This document shows, piece by piece, positions 17,969-26,871 of a stretch of DNA of 56,747 nt (position 1 is the stretch's first letter; every line of letters begins with the position of its first letter). Below the pieces are notes generated by a model. The model ran no database searches. It saw only the letters and a list, made by a program, of their open reading frames with translations, and was not told the origin of the DNA. Position numbers and translations under genes: made by a program. The stretch comes from Nitrospirota bacterium. Lineage in GTDB: Bacteria; Nitrospirota; Nitrospiria; Nitrospirales; Nitrospiraceae. The stretch covers positions 1-56,747 of the forward strand of contig JAGXAR010000022.1 of assembly GCA_018971525.1 (NCBI GenBank), written 5' to 3'.

Positions 17969-18682
17969 GTGCCACGACTTGGGGTAAACATCGACCATGT
18001 GGCCACGTTGCGACAGGCCCGTTGTGGAACCGACCCGGACCCTCTGGCCGCTGCCGTGCTGGTGGAATTGGCTGGCGCCGACGGCATTGTCGTCCACCTC
18101 AGAGAAGATCGGCGGCATATTCAAGACCGCGATCTTCACCTCTTGCGGGAACTCATCCGTACCAAGCTCGATCTGGAGATGGCCGCCGATGAGACAATGG
18201 CCAAAATTGCCCTGACCATAAAACCGGACATGGTCACGCTCGTCCCGGAACAGCGTCAAGAACTCACGACCGAGGGCGGCCTCGACGTGGCGGGCCACAG
18301 AGATCGTATCCAACAGATCGTGACCCTACTCCACGATGGAGGCATTCCTGTCAGTCTCTTCATCGAGCCGGATTTGGCCCAGGTCAAAGCCTCGCACAAA
18401 GTCTCAGCGGATTTCGTCGAGCTCCACACCGGCCGGTATGCGAATGCCCGGCGCTCGAAAGAAGCCGACGCGGAAGTAGAGGCTATTACACAGGCCGCGA
18501 AGCTCTCCTACAAACTCGGAATGGGCGTCAATGCCGGGCACGGATTGGACTATCGCAACGTGACGCGGTTGACGCACATTCCGGAAATCGTCGAATACAA
18601 CATCGGCCACAGCATCATTGCCCGGGCGGTTCTGGTGGGCCTCGACCAGGCCGTGAGGGAGATGAAAGCGTTGCTGAGTTGA
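17969..18682 (+). CDS. pdxJ: pyridoxine 5'-phosphate synthase
   Basis: 237 residues from the GTG at 17969 (GGAGG six bases upstream); a longer in-frame ATG form carries a non-conserved extension. The N-terminal [16 protein letters not shown], the active-site [38 protein letters not shown] and [12 protein letters not shown] are all typical. The enzyme condenses 1-deoxyxylulose 5-phosphate with 3-amino-2-oxopropyl phosphate to give pyridoxine 5'-phosphate, so the organism uses the DXP-dependent vitamin B6 route. Unlike many genomes, acpS does not follow; nnr does, 144 bases on. Confidence 0.97.
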   Translation: MPRLGVNIDHVATLRQARCGTDPDPLAAAVLVELAGADGIVVHLREDRRHIQDRDLHLLRELIRTKLDLEMAADETMAKIALTIKPDMVTLVPEQRQELTTEGGLDVAGHRDRIQQIVTLLHDGGIPVSLFIEPDLAQVKASHKVSADFVELHTGRYANARRSKEADAEVEAITQAAKLSYKLGMGVNAGHGLDYRNVTRLTHIPEIVEYNIGHSIIARAVLVGLDQAVREMKALLS

Positions 18683-18826
18683 ACCATCGCGCCGGTGCGG
18701 CACCTGTGCTCCGTGGACAATGCAATTTGCCCCAGTCATGACATTGCGACGGAAGAAACAGCTCGCCCTCCTCTTCCCGCTCGCCCAGCCTCATGAGCGC
18801 AGTCGATCCCGTATGGTGGACCATTG

Positions 18827-20380
18827 ATGAAGATCGTCACCGGAACCCAGATGCAGACCGTCGATCGCCGCACGATCACCGAAGCGCATGTCCCCAGTGC
18901 TATCTTGATGGAGCGGGCCGGGGAGGGGATCGTCAGGAGTCTGGAGGAGCACTGTGGGCCAGCGCGAGGCAAGACCATCACCATCTTCTGCGGAAAGGGT
19001 CATAACGGAGGAGACGGATTGGTTGCAGCACGCCTGCTATGCCGCCGGCGCGCTCGGGTTCGCGTGGTGCTCCTCGCGACGGTTACCGATCTGAGTCGCG
19101 ATGCCGCGGCCATGTATCGTCGGTTTGTCCAAATCGCGGGACGATCGGCGGTCAGTCGATTCCGCTCTAGTGACCAGGCAGGGGCCCTCGTCGCTTCCAG
19201 CGACATCATCCTCGATGCCCTCCTTGGTACCGGGTTGTCCTCCGAAGTATCCGGAACCTATCGTGAAGCCATCGAACTCATCAACGGTGCCGGGAAGCCA
19301 GTCATCGCGGTTGATATCCCGTCCGGCATCCATGCCGATACCGGCGCCATCCTGGGGCGAGCGATCCGCGCTACGTTGACCATCACGTTCGGTCTCCCGA
19401 AACTCGGCCTCTATGTCGGCGCAGGAATTGACCATGCCGGCGCGATTCGTATCGTGGATATCGGCATTCCGCCTGCCTATGTAGATGCCATCGATAGCCG
19501 GACCCTGCTCCTGACAAACGACAGTGCTTTTCAGTCTTTACCGGAACGTCTGCCCTCCGCGCATAAGGGAACCTTTGGCCATGCGGGGATTATTGCAGGG
19601 TCAGTGGGAAAAACCGGAGCGGCGGCGTTGGCTGCCCATGCCGCGCTCCGCGTCGGAACGGGCCTGGTGACCGTGGCAACCCCCAGCAGCGTCAGCGACG
19701 TGCTAGAAGCGAAGTTGCTGGAAGTGATGACGATGCCCCTCCCCGAGACGAAGGCACGCACGCTGGCCCGTTCAGGGCTCGACCGCGTCACGGCCTTCGT
19801 TCAAGCACGAGCGGCGATCGCCATCGGACCTGGGCTCTCGACCCATCCCGAGACCGTTGAACTCGTTCAGTCGTTGATGAAACATCTGGATCGTCCCTCG
19901 GTCCTCGATGCCGATGCGCTGAACGCCTTGACCGGCCGCGTTTCGCTGCTGACTGAATGCAAGACTCCGCCCATTCTTACCCCGCACCCCGGTGAGATGG
20001 CTCGACTCGAAGTCGATGCCACTACGCAGAGCGTGAACGCAGACCGAATCGGCACGGCGAGACGGTTTGCCCGCGAACGCGGCGTGTTCGTGGTCCTTAA
20101 AGGTGCGAGAACTGTGATCGCCCGCCCGGACGGGCTTGTAGCCATTTGTCCGACCGGCAATCCAGGCATGGCCACTGCCGGAACCGGTGATGTCTTGACC
20201 GGCATGATCGTCGGCTTACTGGCGCAAGGGGTTCCTGCATGGGATGCCGCCTGTGCCGCGACCTATTTTCATGGATCGGCCGGTGACTTGGCCGCCCAAC
20301 GCCTGGGACAGCCCGGAATGCTCGCCAGCGACCTGATCGCTCAGATTCCTTATGCGCTCCAGCGGACTAAGACGACCTAA
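18827..20380 (+). CDS. nnr: bifunctional NAD(P)HX epimerase / ADP-dependent NAD(P)HX dehydratase
   Basis: 517 residues from the ATG at 18827 (an in-frame TTG precedes it). Residues 1-215 form the YjeF-N epimerase domain (QMQTVDRRTITE, GKGHNGGDGLVAARLL, DALLGTGL, DIPSGIHADTG). Residues 225-515 form the ribokinase-like dehydratase domain (GTFGHAGIIAGSVGKTGAA, ILTPHPGEMARL, NPGMATAGTGDVLTGMI). Together they repair hydrated NADH and NADPH. It is followed directly by tsaE, an arrangement seen in many bacteria. Confidence 0.96.
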   Translation: MKIVTGTQMQTVDRRTITEAHVPSAILMERAGEGIVRSLEEHCGPARGKTITIFCGKGHNGGDGLVAARLLCRRRARVRVVLLATVTDLSRDAAAMYRRFVQIAGRSAVSRFRSSDQAGALVASSDIILDALLGTGLSSEVSGTYREAIELINGAGKPVIAVDIPSGIHADTGAILGRAIRATLTITFGLPKLGLYVGAGIDHAGAIRIVDIGIPPAYVDAIDSRTLLLTNDSAFQSLPERLPSAHKGTFGHAGIIAGSVGKTGAAALAAHAALRVGTGLVTVATPSSVSDVLEAKLLEVMTMPLPETKARTLARSGLDRVTAFVQARAAIAIGPGLSTHPETVELVQSLMKHLDRPSVLDADALNALTGRVSLLTECKTPPILTPHPGEMARLEVDATTQSVNADRIGTARRFARERGVFVVLKGARTVIARPDGLVAICPTGNPGMATAGTGDVLTGMIVGLLAQGVPAWDAACAATYFHGSAGDLAAQRLGQPGMLASDLIAQIPYALQRTKTT

Positions 20381-20381
20381 C

Positions 20382-20975
20382 GTGACCCAGCCAGCGAAGG
20401 CAACAGGACGTTCCGCTCGCCGTGCACCCGTGGCGAGCCTGCCGTGGAAACTGGTGTCCATGTCGCAGAAACATACTGATCGGCTAGGCCAAGTGATCGG
20501 CCGCGTGCTTCGTGGAGGAGAAACGATCGCGCTCTATGGACCGCTCGGAGCCGGCAAGACGGCTTTGGTTCGCGGGATCGCAGAGGGCCTAGGCGCATCG
20601 CCGACGGCAATCAGCAGCCCGACATTCGTGGTGATTCACGAATATCAAGGGCGCCTGCCGCTTGCCCACGTGGATCTATACCGTATTCGCACGCCCCGCG
20701 AGCTTGAATCGACAGGGCTGATCGAATATTTCTCTGGCCAGACCGTGACGGCGATAGAATGGGCCGACAGGGGCCTTGCCGCGCTGCCGCAGGACCGGAT
20801 CGAGATTAGGCTGAACCATCGTGCTGCGCGGAGCCGGACAATTCAGGTGAGTGCGACGGGGCCGAAATCAGACGAAGTCATCGCCCTGGCCCGCATACAG
20901 CACAGCAAGACCAGCAGTGTGCATCGAGCATCGCCACGCCGGGCCTTGAACAGAGAGGACACAACGAGATCATGA
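20382..20975 (+). CDS. tsaE: tRNA threonylcarbamoyladenosine biosynthesis protein TsaE
   Basis: P-loop ATPase of the TsaE family: YGPLGAGKTALVRGIAEGLG (Walker A), SSPTFVVIHEYQG, LAHVDLYRI and AIEWADRG are the family landmarks. It powers the TsaB-TsaD complex that makes the t6A37 tRNA modification. The start is uncertain: GTG at 20382 (one base after the nnr stop, 197 residues) is chosen, but ATG at 20352 (overlapping nnr), GTG at 20430 and ATG at 20460 are possible; none has a strong ribosome site. The C-terminal 40 residues are longer than usual and basic. The stop overlaps the next ATG by four bases. Confidence 0.9.
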   Translation: MTQPAKATGRSARRAPVASLPWKLVSMSQKHTDRLGQVIGRVLRGGETIALYGPLGAGKTALVRGIAEGLGASPTAISSPTFVVIHEYQGRLPLAHVDLYRIRTPRELESTGLIEYFSGQTVTAIEWADRGLAALPQDRIEIRLNHRAARSRTIQVSATGPKSDEVIALARIQHSKTSSVHRASPRRALNREDTTRS

Positions 20976-21316
20976 TTAGACTGATTCTGGTTGGAGTTCT
21001 TCTGCTCCTCTCCCTGGCCTTTTTCCTTCAGAACCAGGAACAGGAAGTCACGCTCCGCTACTTCTTTGGTCTGTTTGAAGCCTCGACGCCGATCTATAAG
21101 CCCATCCTGGCTGGATTCGCGGTGGGGCTGCTTGTCTCGGGCATTCTTCTCTTTCCTCCATGGGTGCGGGGCCGTATCGAACTCCGTCGAAAAACGAAAG
21201 CGCTGCAAGAAACTGAAGTGGACTTAGAACGGCTACGACAATCGCTCGATAAAGTCACCGGCCGCACGTCCCCCACCCTGGCCGGCGAACCACACCGAGA
21301 GCGACGCGATGAGTGA
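20972..21316 (+). CDS. LapA-domain (DUF1049) small membrane protein
   Basis: 114 residues with two membrane helices (about 1-20 and 43-62), the FLQNQEQEVTLRYFFG hairpin of LapA-type proteins between them and a cytoplasmic helical, charged tail (KALQETEVDLERLRQSL) that looks like a coiled coil. In E. coli LapA works with LapB in lipopolysaccharide control, but distant DUF1049 members may not share that role. The ATGA overlap with tsaE and an 8-base overlap with mutS suggest a tsaE-lapA-mutS operon. Confidence 0.85.
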   Translation: MIRLILVGVLLLLSLAFFLQNQEQEVTLRYFFGLFEASTPIYKPILAGFAVGLLVSGILLFPPWVRGRIELRRKTKALQETEVDLERLRQSLDKVTGRTSPTLAGEPHRERRDE

Positions 21317-23975
21317 CGCAGAGGCCTCACCGTTGATGCGGCAATACCGCGAGATTAAGCGCGGCTATCCCGACGCCATTCTGTTGTTCCGTGTTGGTGA
21401 CTTCTATGAAATGTTTTTCGAGGATGCGCAGATCGCCTCAAAGCTGCTCTCCATTGCCCTGACCTCTCGCGACAAGTCCAGCCCCAACCCTGTTCCGCTA
21501 TGCGGAGTGCCCTATCATGCCGCGCAAGGTTACATTGCAAAGCTCCTCAACGCCGGCCGAACCGTTGCACTCTGCGAACAGGTGGAAGACCCGAAACTCG
21601 CGAAGGGTCTCGTGCGCCGAGAAGTCGTTCGTCTGTATACACCGGGCACGCTGGTCGATACTGAATTCCTCTCTCCAGGAGAATCGCATTTTCTCGCTGC
21701 TGTCGCCTTCTCCGACGCCACCTCCTCCTGTGCAAAAGAGCAATCCATCATTGGACTGGCCTGTGTGGACGTCTCCACCGGAGATTTTTGGGTAACAGAG
21801 TTCCAAGGGGCACAGGCAGAGATCCAACTCATGGATGAATTGGCCCGGCTGGAACCGCGCGAACTCCTCCATCCCGATTCCGATGGGAAGGCCAGATCCT
21901 GCCTGACTCACCTGCGGGGGCCACGCCTCTGCGCACAGCCCTCGGCCTCCTTCAATCCCAAAGATGCCGCGCAACTACTACAGATACAGTTTGCGGTGCA
22001 CTCACTCGACGGATTCGGCTGTCGCGGCCTTACGGCCGGGATCGGAGCCGCCGGAGCGGTCCTGCGATACTTTCGCGAGACCCAGCCGACCGCCTCCCTT
22101 GCACACCTCCGCCGTCTACAAACGCGCTGGAGCGGCGACGCGATGCATCTGGATAGCGCGACGATTCGAAATCTCGAACTCGTGCGACAATTAGGAACCG
22201 GTGAGCACAGATCGGGGCAGGACCAGTCGACGGTCTTGTCGGTGTTGGACCGAACCGCGACGGCCATGGGCAGTCGCTTGTTACGCGATTGGCTCGTCAG
22301 ACCGCTCCTCGATCGTGGCGCCATCCAAGCCAGACTCGAGGCGGTCGGCGAGTTGAAAGACCGGATTCAACAACGCGTGTCGCTCCGGACCACGCTTCGT
22401 GACGTGCAAGATATCGCCCGTTTGAGTAGCCGCGTGACACTCGGTGTCGCAGGGCCTCGCGAACTACTCGCATTGAAACTGTCCGTGAGCGCCCTGCCGG
22501 AGCTGCGGTCCCACCTCCACCCATTCCACGCCTCACTGCTGGCCGGTGTCTGCGAATCATGGGACGACTGTCGCGAGGTGCATGACGCGATTGAGCAGGC
22601 CATCAAGCCGGATGCGCCGATGTCGCTCCGTGACGGCGGCATCATTCGGGAAGGGTATCATGCCGGAGTCGATGAACTGCGCAAGGCGAGCACGGAAGGC
22701 AAGGGCTGGATTGCCTCCCTGGAAGCCAAAGAACGTGAACGAACGGGAATCGACTCTCTGAAGGTCCGCTACAACCAGGTGTTCGGCTACTACATTGAAA
22801 TTACCAAGACACATCTGTCCCGGGTCCCGGCTGATTACATTCGCAAGCAGACGCTGGTCAATGCTGAACGATTCATGACGCCGGAGCTGAAAGAGCTGGA
22901 AGAGCGTGTCACAGGCGCTGAAAGTAAACTGCTGGCGCTCGAGCAGGAGCTGTTCGAACAATTGCGTGTGCGCTTAGCCAACGAAGTACCCCGTCTTCAA
23001 ACCATGGCCCACACTGTCGCCTTGCTCGATGTTCTCGCCGGCCTGGCTGAGACCGCGGCGTTACATCGATATGTCAAACCTCTCGTCGACGAGAGCAGCA
23101 CGATCCTTATTCGGGATGGCCGGCACCCTGTGGTGGAGCAGCTCAGCAGTGATCTGACCTTCGTACCCAACGACACAGCCCTCGACTGTGAAGACAACCG
23201 GCTCGTGATCCTCACCGGCCCTAATATGGCAGGGAAAAGCACTTACCTCCGCCAGGTCGCGCTGATCGTCCTGTTGGCGCAAATCGGGAGCTTCGTGCCG
23301 GCGACCGAGGCCCGCATCGGACTGGTCGATCGGATTTTCACGCGTGTCGGAGCCTCAGACAACTTGGCCGCCGGACAGAGCACCTTCATGGTGGAGATGA
23401 TCGAATCGGCTCACATCTTGAACAGTGCGACCGCCCGCAGCTTGATTCTCCTGGATGAGATCGGACGAGGAACCAGTACTTACGATGGACTGAGCATCGC
23501 CTGGGCGATTGCGGAGCATATCCAAGACCGTCGGCACCTGGGAGCCAGGACACTGTTCGCCACTCACTATCACGAGATGACGCAACTGGAAGGGTTGCGC
23601 GAGGGGATCAGAAACTATTGCGTGGCGGTCCAGGAACGGGATGGAGATGTGGTCTTCTTGCGTAAAATTGTGCCGGGCGGCGCAGACCGCAGTTACGGTA
23701 TTCATGTCGCCAAGCTGGCGGGACTGCCTCCAACGGTCATCGCTCGGGCGCAACAGGTCCTCGCCCAGTTGGAACAACCGGACACCACCATTGAGGGCAC
23801 GCTCATATCTTCGGAGAAAGAACCACCACGGGCTTCGCTCCCCCAGCCACATCCCATCATCGAGGAAGTGAAACAAATCGACCTCTTCTCCATGACGCCG
23901 CTCGATGCGCTCAATTGCCTGGCCGACCTGCAGCGTCGGATCGGTCCAACCGGCCAAGACGATCGCGGAAAATAA
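21309..23975 (+). CDS. mutS: DNA mismatch repair protein MutS
   Basis: 888 residues, full length. The mismatch-reading Phe-x-Glu is in GDFYEMFFEDA near residue 35; the connector, lever and clamp domains follow; the ATPase carries Walker A GPNMAGKSTYL (about 637-647), Walker B LILLDEIGRGTSTYDGL and FATHYHEM. It recognises mismatches and recruits MutL (not in the window). The last gene of the pdxJ/nnr/tsaE/lapA run, followed at once by a strong bidirectional terminator. Confidence 0.98.
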   Translation: MSDAEASPLMRQYREIKRGYPDAILLFRVGDFYEMFFEDAQIASKLLSIALTSRDKSSPNPVPLCGVPYHAAQGYIAKLLNAGRTVALCEQVEDPKLAKGLVRREVVRLYTPGTLVDTEFLSPGESHFLAAVAFSDATSSCAKEQSIIGLACVDVSTGDFWVTEFQGAQAEIQLMDELARLEPRELLHPDSDGKARSCLTHLRGPRLCAQPSASFNPKDAAQLLQIQFAVHSLDGFGCRGLTAGIGAAGAVLRYFRETQPTASLAHLRRLQTRWSGDAMHLDSATIRNLELVRQLGTGEHRSGQDQSTVLSVLDRTATAMGSRLLRDWLVRPLLDRGAIQARLEAVGELKDRIQQRVSLRTTLRDVQDIARLSSRVTLGVAGPRELLALKLSVSALPELRSHLHPFHASLLAGVCESWDDCREVHDAIEQAIKPDAPMSLRDGGIIREGYHAGVDELRKASTEGKGWIASLEAKERERTGIDSLKVRYNQVFGYYIEITKTHLSRVPADYIRKQTLVNAERFMTPELKELEERVTGAESKLLALEQELFEQLRVRLANEVPRLQTMAHTVALLDVLAGLAETAALHRYVKPLVDESSTILIRDGRHPVVEQLSSDLTFVPNDTALDCEDNRLVILTGPNMAGKSTYLRQVALIVLLAQIGSFVPATEARIGLVDRIFTRVGASDNLAAGQSTFMVEMIESAHILNSATARSLILLDEIGRGTSTYDGLSIAWAIAEHIQDRRHLGARTLFATHYHEMTQLEGLREGIRNYCVAVQERDGDVVFLRKIVPGGADRSYGIHVAKLAGLPPTVIARAQQVLAQLEQPDTTIEGTLISSEKEPPRASLPQPHPIIEEVKQIDLFSMTPLDALNCLADLQRRIGPTGQDDRGK

Positions 23976-24009
23976 AAAGGCGGCATCCCCTTTCGGAGAT
24001 GCCGCCTTT
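23976..24009. terminator. bidirectional Rho-independent terminator
   Basis: Stem AAAGGCGGCATC / GATGCCGCCTTT with a nine-base loop, flanked by A-rich sequence on the left and T on the right. It separates mutS (plus) from the convergent exported protein at 24031-24702 (minus) and could serve both. Confidence 0.85.
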
Positions 24010-24030
24010 ACAATCAGAAACTGAGCCAGC

Positions 24031-24702
24031 TCAGTGAGCAGCGGACCCGAGGTTGTACTTCGCGGACCAGGGTATCAATCCGCTAACGGGCTGGCCACCT
24101 GGAAGCAACACATCATAGTGCATGGCCACCTTCTTCCCATCCGGATCCTGCGGTGAGGTATTGAGGCCTTGCTTCGCCGCCTCGCAGCCTGCCTCAAATT
24201 CGTTCTTCCCCGCACACTCCTTCAAGCGCAGACCGGAGATGCTGAGCGGCTTCCCCGTGGAACCAGCCACTTCCGGAAGCTTCTTGACCGAGGAAATGAC
24301 ACGATGATTCTGCTCTGTTTCTGTCACGGTAAACTCGATCAAGTCAGTCGTGCTGGAGGGCGGAACTTCTTTGGCAGCTGCCGGCCCTGCATGAGGACGG
24401 CCCATCTTCTTCAACTCTTCCCACGCTCCCTTGTCGGCGTAAAACTTGAGGTTCTTGCCCGGCTGGATCTTCTGCCAGAAGAGGCCGCTTTCAGCGTTGC
24501 CGCCGAACACAGCCACGTTAATCCAGACCGCCTCGTCATAGGGATCAATGATGATCACACGACCCTGCAATGTCGTCGGCTTGCTGAAATCTCCCCACTC
24601 GAAGCGCTCTTGGAATGATTCGATCGCCAGTGCGGTGGAGGCCACAGAGACCACCAGCGCTGCGGCTGCCATCACGGCCCAGCCTTTCGTATGAAACTTC
24701 AT
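24031..24702 (-). CDS. exported protein of unknown function
   Basis: 223 residues. A Sec signal peptide is clear (KGWAVMAAAALVVSVASTALA, cleavage near residue 26). The mature part has a possible beta-rich domain (LQGRVIIIDPYDEAVWINVAV), an Ala/Pro linker and a C-terminal part with two cysteines (KECAGKNEFEAGCEAAKQ) that may form a disulphide in the periplasm. AAGGAGG precedes the ATG. It is 52 bases after another exported protein gene with which it may form an operon; TTGACA at 24743-24748 (minus) could give it an extra promoter. I do not recognise the family; both genes may be lineage-specific. Confidence 0.75.
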   Translation of the reverse strand: MKFHTKGWAVMAAAALVVSVASTALAIESFQERFEWGDFSKPTTLQGRVIIIDPYDEAVWINVAVFGGNAESGLFWQKIQPGKNLKFYADKGAWEELKKMGRPHAGPAAAKEVPPSSTTDLIEFTVTETEQNHRVISSVKKLPEVAGSTGKPLSISGLRLKECAGKNEFEAGCEAAKQGLNTSPQDPDGKKVAMHYDVLLPGGQPVSGLIPWSAKYNLGSAAH

Positions 24703-24754
24703 AATCGCGTCCTCCTTAACAGAACATGAAAGAATTAAAGCTTGTCAAGGTCGA

Positions 24755-25264
24755 TTACTTAAGAACCTTAAAGCCGGTGATCGTCCGACCATCCAGGCTC
24801 ACTTCCATGGCAACGAGTTCCTGGGAGGCCTTGATGATCTGGTCCATGAGGGCCTTATCCTTTACAGCCAACCGAACGGTCGTGGCGGCATGGTACCAAC
24901 CAGCATAGGGGTTGTTCTTGTCCGTTCCACCCACAAAGCCCCAGCCGCAGCAGGTGAACAATGGATCTGGCGGTTTCACATCGAGATCGGAAGACGTTCG
25001 GCCTGACGGGGTTCCTGAAGCGGGATCACCGGTGTTCCAATATTGAATCCCGAAGAGCAACTCTCCATCTGGATTGTCGGCCCATTGTGACCAAACACGA
25101 CCCTTCAAGCTCTTGATCGCTGAACCCTGCATCGGCTTTCCGCCGACGACGTTGTCAGTTGGACCCGACGCACCAGGTGCATCGGCAGCAACGGCGAACT
25201 CGGCCGTTAGCAAGCCGACCCCAGATAACACGGCAACGGCGGCTATAAGTACGACCCTTTTCAT
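24755..25264 (-). CDS. exported protein of unknown function with vicinal cysteines
   Basis: 169 residues from the ATG at 25264 (GGAGGG upstream; an earlier in-frame start is not supported). A signal peptide (VVLIAAVAVLSGVGLLTAEFA) is followed by a Gly/Pro-rich mature protein with GRVWSQWADNPDGELLFG, adjacent cysteines in LFTCCGWGFVGG and a C-terminal domain with helix ALMDQIIKASQELVAM and strand DGRTITGFKVLK. The Cys-Cys could bind a metal or form a disulphide; this is inference. It and the following gene both contain an LxGRV start to the mature domain and may be distantly related. A good promoter lies at 25453-25481. Confidence 0.75.
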   Translation of the reverse strand: MKRVVLIAAVAVLSGVGLLTAEFAVAADAPGASGPTDNVVGGKPMQGSAIKSLKGRVWSQWADNPDGELLFGIQYWNTGDPASGTPSGRTSSDLDVKPPDPLFTCCGWGFVGGTDKNNPYAGWYHAATTVRLAVKDKALMDQIIKASQELVAMEVSLDGRTITGFKVLK

Positions 25265-25297
25265 ACCTAATCCCTCCTTCATAAAAATAACAACCAC

Positions 25298-25612
25298 AAT
25301 AACCGATGGACACTTATTTTTTTAAGGACAATGAAAGCTACGAAACAGTTTCAGGGATCATGCAGCCACGAGTGAAGGTACTTTGGCCACCTCCTTTGCT
25401 CTTCTTCCTACTGCATCCCTTCGGTTAAGAATCAGTATCAAAAAGTTCGATCATGGTACTGAAATCATGAAACTGTGTCAAGAAATTGTTTGCCCTGTGG
25501 ATAGCTACGAATGTGACAATAAATACACTTAACAATCAATGTCTTACATGAAATCTCGTCGAATTTTCTTTATCCAGTTTTGAGCGCTCGACGAGTTTCT
25601 ATTAGAAAATTC
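25298..25612. other. AT-rich intergenic region (315 bases)
   Basis: No gene seen. It separates the end of the M16 protease gene from the exported-protein pair and holds the promoter at 25453-25481. The leader after that promoter is about 180 bases and contains a perfect Shine-Dalgarno-like AAAGGAGGTGG with no proper start codon at the right distance, which may be a regulatory or decoy site. Confidence 0.5.
25453..25481 (-). promoter_or_regulatory. predicted promoter for the exported-protein pair
   Basis: Minus strand: perfect TTGACA (25476-25481), 17-base spacer, TACCAT (25453-25458), in AT-rich DNA. Transcription would give a leader of roughly 180 bases before the ATG at 25264. Confidence 0.5.
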
Positions 25613-26866
25613 TCATCTATAGGACCGCAGACTGCGCGCTGCGAGAGGTCCGAGCCCGGTGATCGCGAGGGAGTCCAGTTTGAAAAATTGGCAGCCCACG
25701 TTGAAGACCTGCTCCTCATTCACGCGATCGATATGAGCCAGCATGTCTTCCAATGAAATGTGCCGACCATGCGTGAGTTCATCCTTTGCCAACTTGCTCA
25801 TGCGGCTGTGAGAACTCTCCAAGCTCAGCATCAGGCTCCCCTTCATCTGAGTCTTCGCCCGTTCAAGCTCTTTCCGTTCAACGCCTTTGATGCCGATCCG
25901 TCGAATCTCTCGGCACACGAGATCCACGACGCGATCCACTTCTTTTGGCCTCGTCGCCGCATACACGGTGATCATGCCGCCGTCCGAATAGCCGGACAAG
26001 AAGGAGTAAATCGAATAGGCAAGTCCCCGTTTCTCTCGTATTTCCTGGAACAGTCGCGAACTCACGCTGCCGCCCAACACGCTGTTGAGCGCATACAGTG
26101 CGTAACGATCCTTATGGCCGGCAGCAATGCCTTTGAGCCCGAGGCACAAATGCACCTGCTCCAGCCGCTTCTTCTTCAACAAGACACCGCCGCGCAGGTC
26201 AGGAGGGCGGCGCCCGTTGGCGTGGTTCGCCTTGGCCCGTCGACCTTTGCCGAAATATCGCGCGACCATCGGATCAAGATGGGCCTGATCGAAGTTCCCG
26301 GCGATGGCAACGATGGTCTGCGCTGGATCGTAATGGGTGTCAATGTAGTGCAAAAGGTCTTGCCGACGCAGCCCTCTGATCGTCTTCTCCCGACCCAGAA
26401 TAGGGCGGCCGAGCGGGTGGCGTGCCAGCACTTGCCCCGAGTGAAGCTCTTGCACGAGATCTTCCGGATCGTCCCGGACCATGCGAATTTCTTCCAGGAC
26501 GACCTGTTTTTCTTTTTCGACTTCTTTGGATTCGAAACGGGAGTGGTGGAACAGATCGGAAAGGAGTTCGACCGCGCGCTGCAGCTGCTGATCCAACACC
26601 TTCACGTAATAGGTCGTCGTTTCACGTGAGGTGAACGCATTCATCTCTCCGCCAAGCGCATCGATTTCGCGCGAAATTTCGGCGGAGGAACGCTTGCGCG
26701 TCCCTTTGAAGAGCATGTGCTCGATGAAGTGGGAATATCCCGCCTGGGAAGGCTGCTCGTCCCGCGACCCGGCGTTGACCCACACGCCTACGGTGACCGA
26801 CTTGAGCGTCGGAATCCGTTCGGTCACCACCCGCACCCCGTTGTCCAGGACGAGCTTGTGATACAA
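25613..26866 (-). CDS. M16-family zinc peptidase (processing-protease-like)
   Basis: 417 residues, two-domain M16B type. The inverted zinc motif HFIEH (H46, E49, H50) is present with the distal Glu near 126 (VVLEEIRM); the second half has the SSRLFQEIREKRGLAYSIYSF motif of the inactive partner domain. It is cytoplasmic (no signal peptide). M16 genes directly after pnp are a widely conserved arrangement, as here (5 bases). The substrate is unknown; homologues have been linked to degradation of presequence-like peptides. Last gene of the rimP-pnp run. Confidence 0.93.
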   Translation of the reverse strand: MYHKLVLDNGVRVVTERIPTLKSVTVGVWVNAGSRDEQPSQAGYSHFIEHMLFKGTRKRSSAEISREIDALGGEMNAFTSRETTTYYVKVLDQQLQRAVELLSDLFHHSRFESKEVEKEKQVVLEEIRMVRDDPEDLVQELHSGQVLARHPLGRPILGREKTIRGLRRQDLLHYIDTHYDPAQTIVAIAGNFDQAHLDPMVARYFGKGRRAKANHANGRRPPDLRGGVLLKKKRLEQVHLCLGLKGIAAGHKDRYALYALNSVLGGSVSSRLFQEIREKRGLAYSIYSFLSGYSDGGMITVYAATRPKEVDRVVDLVCREIRRIGIKGVERKELERAKTQMKGSLMLSLESSHSRMSKLAKDELTHGRHISLEDMLAHIDRVNEEQVFNVGCQFFKLDSLAITGLGPLAARSLRSYR

Positions 26867-26871
26867 GACAG

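Noticed and set aside
18738-18827. 29-residue reading frame whose stop overlaps the nnr start (TGATG)
   Set aside because: No ribosome-binding site, highly biased composition and no recognisable similarity; likely chance.
24743-24748. TTGACA on the minus strand as a strong promoter for the exported protein at 24031
   Set aside because: The matching -10 box (TGTTCT, 16-base spacer) is poor; kept only as a remark in the gene entry.
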